Source: DASYTH01 sp035762905
GTDB taxonomy: Bacteria; Actinomycetota; Actinomycetes; Mycobacteriales; Pseudonocardiaceae
Assembly: GCF_035762905.1 (NCBI RefSeq)
Contig: NZ_DASUCC010000157.1
Span: 6,072-70,071, forward strand
Direction: 5' to 3'
DNA length: 64,000 bases
The notes under the pieces were generated by a model, which was not told the DNA's origin, made no database searches, and saw nothing but the letters and a program-made list of their open reading frames with translations. Shown one piece after another: positions 60,407-64,000 of the stretch. Position 1 is the stretch's first letter. The number at the start of each line of letters is the position of its first letter. The position numbers were made by a program, and so were the translations under genes.

Positions 60407-61075
60407 TCAGACTGACCGGGGTGCGGAGTTGCCGTGCTCCTTGATGTTGTCCTTGGCGTCGTGGGCGTGGTTCTTGATGTCCTCGGCGGCTGAGCGGGTT
60501 TCGTCGGCCACGGTGGAACCGGCGTCCTGGGCGGTCGCTTTGATGGACTCGACGGCCTGCTCGGCGGGCTCGCGCAGGTTGTCCTTCAGTTGTTCGGCCA
60601 TCTCGCCGACGGCGGGTTGAATGTGCTCCTGGGCCAGGTCCTTGGCGTGGTCGGCGAGTTCCTGCTCGCGCTTGCTCGGTGGCAACAGCGAGGCGGTCAG
60701 CCAGCCAAGGCCGAACACGATCAGTCCGGCCGCCAGCGGGTTGCCCTGGGTCTGCCGGCGCATGGCCTGGGGGGCCTCGGTGACCATCTGACCCGCTGTC
60801 GATGCCGCCGAGGAAACGTTGTCCCCCACGGTCGAGGCGACCGAGGAGACCTTGTCCCCCATGGTGGAGGCGGTCGAGCTCAGCCGGTCGGTGGACTCGG
60901 AGGTGCTGCCCATGATCGTGTCCTTCATGGCGCTGAGGGAGCGGCGGGCCCGGTGCACGCGGCGGTGCACGATGCGGCTGGGGGTCACTTTCTCGGTCAG
61001 GGCGTTGACATCGGCACTGAGCCCACGCTGCGTGTGCTCGATCTCCCTGCGGAGCTGGTCGGGATTGGTGGTCAT
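60407..61075 (-). CDS. DUF3618-domain membrane-associated stress protein
   Basis: 222 aa from ATG 61075 with AGGAG; ATGA overlap with the upstream gene. DUF3618 start NPDQLRREIEHTQRGLSADVNAL, a serine/valine-rich amphipathic region, one hydrophobic helix (GNPLAAGLIVFGLGWLTASL, about 111-130) and a C-terminal acidic helix region resembling apolipoprotein or LEA-like repeats. Likely sits on the inner membrane face; function unknown. Confidence 0.85.
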   Translation of the reverse strand: MTTNPDQLRREIEHTQRGLSADVNALTEKVTPSRIVHRRVHRARRSLSAMKDTIMGSTSESTDRLSSTASTMGDKVSSVASTVGDNVSSAASTAGQMVTEAPQAMRRQTQGNPLAAGLIVFGLGWLTASLLPPSKREQELADHAKDLAQEHIQPAVGEMAEQLKDNLREPAEQAVESIKATAQDAGSTVADETRSAAEDIKNHAHDAKDNIKEHGNSAPRSV

Positions 61076-61518
61076 GACATCTCCTGGTGCGGCTTGAGGG
61101 CGTGGGGTACCTGTTTGACGGTCTCGATGGTGCGTTCCGGTGTCGGGTTGAGGTTGCGCAGCGCACCGCGTCCAGCGGCATACAACCCTGCGCCGACCAT
61201 CGCCCACAGCACCGCCACGATCAGCGCGGCCCAACCCTGGTCCATCACATTGGCCAGCGCCCACCACAACGCGAAAGACAGGAACAGCAGCACCATGTAG
61301 CCGGCGAAACCCGCTCCGCCAAGCATTCCGGTGGCCTTGCCCGCTTTCTTCGCCTCGACCTTGAGCTCCGCCTTGGCCAGCGCGATCTCCTGGCGCAGCA
61401 ACGTCATCAGATCCTGCGTGACGTTGCCCAGCAGCTCACCGACCGACGAGTTCTCCACGTCGACAGGGTGCGCGCCGGGACCGGCCGGGATGCCCGGTCC
61501 GGTCATCGAATCGGTCAT
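61072..61518 (-). CDS. Phage-holin/DUF1469-family membrane protein
   Basis: 148 aa from ATG 61518 (ATGA overlap). An amphipathic helix SVGELLGNVTQDLMTLLRQEIALAKAEL is followed by two membrane helices (about 70-125). This is the YqjE/DUF1469 arrangement usually called phage holin family, but here it is a chromosomal stress operon member and not a lysis gene. Confidence 0.88.
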   Translation of the reverse strand: MTDSMTGPGIPAGPGAHPVDVENSSVGELLGNVTQDLMTLLRQEIALAKAELKVEAKKAGKATGMLGGAGFAGYMVLLFLSFALWWALANVMDQGWAALIVAVLWAMVGAGLYAAGRGALRNLNPTPERTIETVKQVPHALKPHQEMS

Positions 61519-62243
61519 CGCCGCACCGGACCCGGTCCGTTCGTGACCGAGGCTCCGGCCGGCGAGGCGACCGGTCCGGGCCGCACCTGTCGCGCAGGCC
61601 CGGCACCCGTCGGCGCCTGCTCCACGGCACCCAGCGCGCGGTCGGTGTCGCCCGGTGCCGGCCGCTCGGTCCGCCAGCCCTGCTCAGCACCAGCGGGCCG
61701 GGAGGGCGTCGTCTCGCGCCGGTCGGGGCCGCTGTCCTTTGCCGATGCCGCGATGTTGCGGGTCAGCCGGCCAGCCAGCAGGCCGGCCACGGCCGCACCG
61801 GCCAGGAACACACCAGGCCGGCGCCGGGCGAAGGAGCGAACCTCGCCGATCAGGTCGCCCGGCTCCCGGGTCTTCAACCACGACGCCACCTGCTCGGTCC
61901 GCTCGGTCGCCTGCCGCACCAGGTCCGACGCCACCCCGGAATCGTCACTGCGGTCAGACATCCGCCGAAGCTGCTCGGCCATGCCGTGCAGGCCCTCAGC
62001 CAGCTTCTGCTGGGCGTCGCTGGCCTGGCCGCGCAACTGGTTCGCGCCTTCCTCGAGGAGGTTCTTGGCCTGCGTGCCGGTCTCGGATGCCACCTGCTTG
62101 GCCTGCTCACCGACCACCGCGCTGACCTCACCCGCACGTTCCGCGGCCGACTTCCCGACCTCGGCGGCCTCACTCATCGCCGATTCCGGAGCCGGCGCGG
62201 TGGGCGAACCCGCGCGCGGCAACGACTGATTCGATTGTGCCAT
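61515..62243 (-). CDS. Amphipathic-helix envelope protein, DUF883/YqjD-like
   Basis: 242 aa from ATG 62243, after GAAGGA. A long alanine/glutamate/glutamine-rich amphipathic region (AERAGEVSAVVGEQAKQVAS and similar) leads to one hydrophobic helix GVFLAGAAVAGLLAGRL (about 145-161) and a proline/threonine-rich tail. With the two downstream genes it forms the actinobacterial counterpart of the YqjD-YqjE-YqjK group, probably inner-membrane proteins induced in stress. First gene of the three-gene operon. Confidence 0.78.
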   Translation of the reverse strand: MAQSNQSLPRAGSPTAPAPESAMSEAAEVGKSAAERAGEVSAVVGEQAKQVASETGTQAKNLLEEGANQLRGQASDAQQKLAEGLHGMAEQLRRMSDRSDDSGVASDLVRQATERTEQVASWLKTREPGDLIGEVRSFARRRPGVFLAGAAVAGLLAGRLTRNIAASAKDSGPDRRETTPSRPAGAEQGWRTERPAPGDTDRALGAVEQAPTGAGPARQVRPGPVASPAGASVTNGPGPVRR

Positions 62244-62249
62244 TGTCAA

Positions 62250-62618
62250 TGTCCTTCAATTCTGCAGTCAGAATTCTCGCGCCGAGACGATGAATACGCC
62301 GTTATCGAACACGAAATCGGGGCCGCGCCAGCCGGGCGCGCCGGTTTGTGCAAACACCGGCGCTCTGTTTGACCGGGGGCGGCATGCGGACCAGTACGGT
62401 CCTGCGTCGCGGGGCCGGGATACCGCCCGCGGGAGGGCCTAAACCTGTTCAGCCAACGTGGTCTTGACCCCGCGCGGCCACGGTCGGGCGACTCGGCACA
62501 GGCCGGTGCGTGACCTGGTCGGGACCACGCCGAGGCCGATCGTGCCAGCAGGGTGCGATCGGTCACAGGTGACCGAACTCGCCGCCGACTACGTGTCTTC
62601 GCCTTCCAGGAATCCGGC
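62250..62618. other. Intergenic region upstream of envelope-stress operon
   Basis: No gene. An inverted repeat AATTCTG-CAGT-CAGAATT lies at 62258-62275, just before the ribosome site of the operon, and may be an operator. Further right, repeats of GC-rich sequence contain no clear stress promoter. Confidence 0.4.
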
Positions 62619-63848
62619 TCAGAAAGTGGGGAGCAGGCCGGCCGGTGCGGTAGGCGCCCACTCAAGCAGCAACAGGGTGGCGTCGTCCTGCAGGTGTCCC
62701 CGCTGGTGTTCCAGTACGGCATGGGCGATGCGGCGCAACGTTTCCGGTGCGGGCAAGCCACCGCCGTGGTGCCGTTCGGCAAGGTCGACCAACCGGTCCA
62801 CCCCGAACTCCGCTCCGCGCGCGTCGCGCGCTTCGGTGATGCCATCGGTGTGCAGCAGGACCCGGTCACCCGGCTCGAGCTGTTCCGAACCGACCCGGGG
62901 CGGCACCGGGGACAGCTGGCCAAGACCGAGCGGCACCCGGATCGGACTGAGCAGGGTCTTGATCATCCTGCCGCGACGGATCAGCACCGGGGGTGGATGA
63001 CCGGCGTTGAGGTAGCGCAGCACACCGGTGGTCAGGTCGAGCTCGGCGAGCAGAGCGGTGGCGAAGCGGCTACCGGCCTGCTCGGCGATGACCTGGTCGG
63101 CCTGTGCCGCGGCGGCGAGCAGATCCTGGCCGGCTCGGCGCGCGTTGCGGGTCGCGGCCAGGGCGAGCGTGGTGGTCAGGCCGGCGGCCAGGTCATGGCC
63201 CACCGCGTCGAACACGGCCAGATGGGCGCGGTCGGCGTCCACCGCGTAGTCGTAGCCGTCCCCACCCACCTGATCGTAGGGTTCCATCACCGCGGCCACC
63301 ACCAGTTGCGCACAGGCGAAGGTCTGCGGCGGGAGCAGCTGCCAGAGCAGTTCGGCGGCGATCGACATGGGCAGGGTGCGACGTACCAGGTGGAATCGGT
63401 CGCTGTAGGGCAGCTTGCCGGCCACCAGGTGCCCGATCAGCCCGGCCAGCACCCAGCACCGCCGCCGGATCCAGTCGTCGTGGGGGTCGGCCCTCGGGGG
63501 CAGGACCATGCGCACCACTCCGAGGCGTTCGGTGCCATCGAGCAGCGGAACCCACAGCGTGTGCTCCGCGGCGTCCGCCGGGATGATCTCGACCAGGCGA
63601 AACGCGCGGCCGGCAACCGTGGCGTCGACACCAAGAACGGGACCCGCCTGCGGGCGCACCGGGTTGAGCTGGCGTTGGGCGAGATCGACCAGATACAGCT
63701 GCACCGACAGGTCCAGCCGCGCCACCGCGTGGTCGATGATGTCCACCAGATCATCCGCGCTGGCTACATGGGCGCCGGTGATGATCTCGGCCAGCGCCGC
63801 GTCCCATGGTTGGTCCTCGGCCGGTTCGGCGGCGGGGTGTGTGGTCAC
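62619..63848 (-). CDS. SpoIIE-type PP2C phosphatase
   Basis: 409 aa from GTG 63848, overlapping the upstream stop (GTGA). An N-terminal sensor-like domain (about 1-160) precedes a PP2C/RsbU-type phosphatase: VGGDGYDY, VFDAVGHDLAAGL, NAGHPPPVL, LHTDGITEARD and DDATLLLLEW, with the metal-binding aspartates present. It would dephosphorylate a STAS antagonist such as that at 58191 and switch on a stress sigma factor. Cotranscribed with the ANTAR-domain gene. Confidence 0.92.
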   Translation of the reverse strand: MTTHPAAEPAEDQPWDAALAEIITGAHVASADDLVDIIDHAVARLDLSVQLYLVDLAQRQLNPVRPQAGPVLGVDATVAGRAFRLVEIIPADAAEHTLWVPLLDGTERLGVVRMVLPPRADPHDDWIRRRCWVLAGLIGHLVAGKLPYSDRFHLVRRTLPMSIAAELLWQLLPPQTFACAQLVVAAVMEPYDQVGGDGYDYAVDADRAHLAVFDAVGHDLAAGLTTTLALAATRNARRAGQDLLAAAAQADQVIAEQAGSRFATALLAELDLTTGVLRYLNAGHPPPVLIRRGRMIKTLLSPIRVPLGLGQLSPVPPRVGSEQLEPGDRVLLHTDGITEARDARGAEFGVDRLVDLAERHHGGGLPAPETLRRIAHAVLEHQRGHLQDDATLLLLEWAPTAPAGLLPTF

Positions 63849-64000
63849 CGTGCTGGGCGGGGGGATGGGGTGAGGATTTGGTCGGGTTCGAGGGTGCCGG
63901 TGACGATGTGCTGGGCGGTGTCGCTGAGCCGGGCGTTGTGGCTGCGGGCGTAGTTGCGTAGGGCTTGGAAGGCTTGGTCCATGTCGAGGCTGCCGGCCTG
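63845..64000 (-). CDS. ANTAR-domain protein, C-terminal fragment at window edge
   Basis: Only the last 51 codons are inside the window. The visible sequence contains DMDQAFQALRNYARSHNARL and SDTAQHIVTG, the helices of an ANTAR RNA-binding domain. In actinomycetes such proteins often carry an N-terminal GAF domain. The stop overlaps the phosphatase start. Confidence 0.75.
   Translation of the reverse strand, partial: QAGSLDMDQAFQALRNYARSHNARLSDTAQHIVTGTLEPDQILTPSPRPAR

Noticed and set aside
61072..61518. Prophage lysis module suggested by a holin-family match
   Set aside because: The gene sits in an overlapping stress operon with DUF3618 and YqjD-like proteins; there is no endolysin, terminase or integrase nearby.

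Overview
The window is high-GC DNA (about 70 percent G+C, strong G/C bias at third codon positions) with GTG and TTG starts, many 4-base ATGA/GTGA gene overlaps and IdeR/DmdR1-type iron boxes. This points to an actinomycete. The mix of actinobacterial stress families (RGCVC, DUF5994-like, DUF6307-like, CsbD, Gsp17M-like) and an N-methyl/hydroxyornithine siderophore NRPS suggests a Pseudonocardiales relative such as Amycolatopsis, but that placement is inference.

Layout. (1) 1-1350: 3' part of a beta-helix-repeat membrane protein. (2) 1424-2971, minus strand: a compact array of 15 tRNA genes (Trp, Arg, Gly, Asp, Leu-like, Thr, Leu-like, Gln, Arg, Asn, Ala, Val-like, His, Met, Cys in transcription order). 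Several have odd bodies: two class-I tRNAs carry leucine anticodons, tRNA-His has no G-1, and several D arms are short. Most keep the discriminator bases expected of their identity. (3) 2972-12184: YciO-like protein, YjbR/MmcQ protein, a secreted cutinase/PET-hydrolase-type esterase, a LAL-type LuxR regulator with a shrunken ATPase region, an HxlR regulator, an acyl-CoA dehydrogenase-like flavoprotein, and an NMT1/THI5-type binding protein plus permease with no ATPase beside them.

(4) 12433-45307: a complete-looking siderophore locus. Two NRPS genes (1,390 and about 6,233 aa; six modules, two embedded N-methyltransferases, three epimerases, no thioesterase) are followed by an MbtH protein. 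Around them lie an ABC exporter half, a ferric-siderophore binding lipoprotein, a heterodimeric ABC exporter with complementary degenerate ATP sites, two FecCD permeases and a FecE-type ATPase. Four iron-box-like sites sit at the three divergent or upstream promoter regions, so the locus is expected to be de-repressed by iron starvation. Readable adenylation codes predict Ser (modules 2 and 4) and N5-hydroxyornithine (module 3, N-methylated). No ornithine N-hydroxylase gene is present in the window, so that step must be supplied from elsewhere.

(5) 45390-64000: a stress and redox island. It holds a Gsp17M-like membrane protein, a four-gene operon of small proteins ending in an HPF/RaiA-like ribosome factor, an ATP-grasp-like protein, an HSL-family hydrolase, a GCS2-type ligase overlapping a heme-oxygenase-like oxidase, CsbD, a large-subunit catalase, an SDR, a HemK2-type methyltransferase, a CDGSH-like protein, hemerythrin, a fatty-acid desaturase, three envelope-stress-type proteins, and partner-switching regulators (STAS antagonist, RsbW-like kinase, SpoIIE phosphatase, C-terminus of an ANTAR protein). 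SigB-like promoters are visible before the ligase and the catalase.
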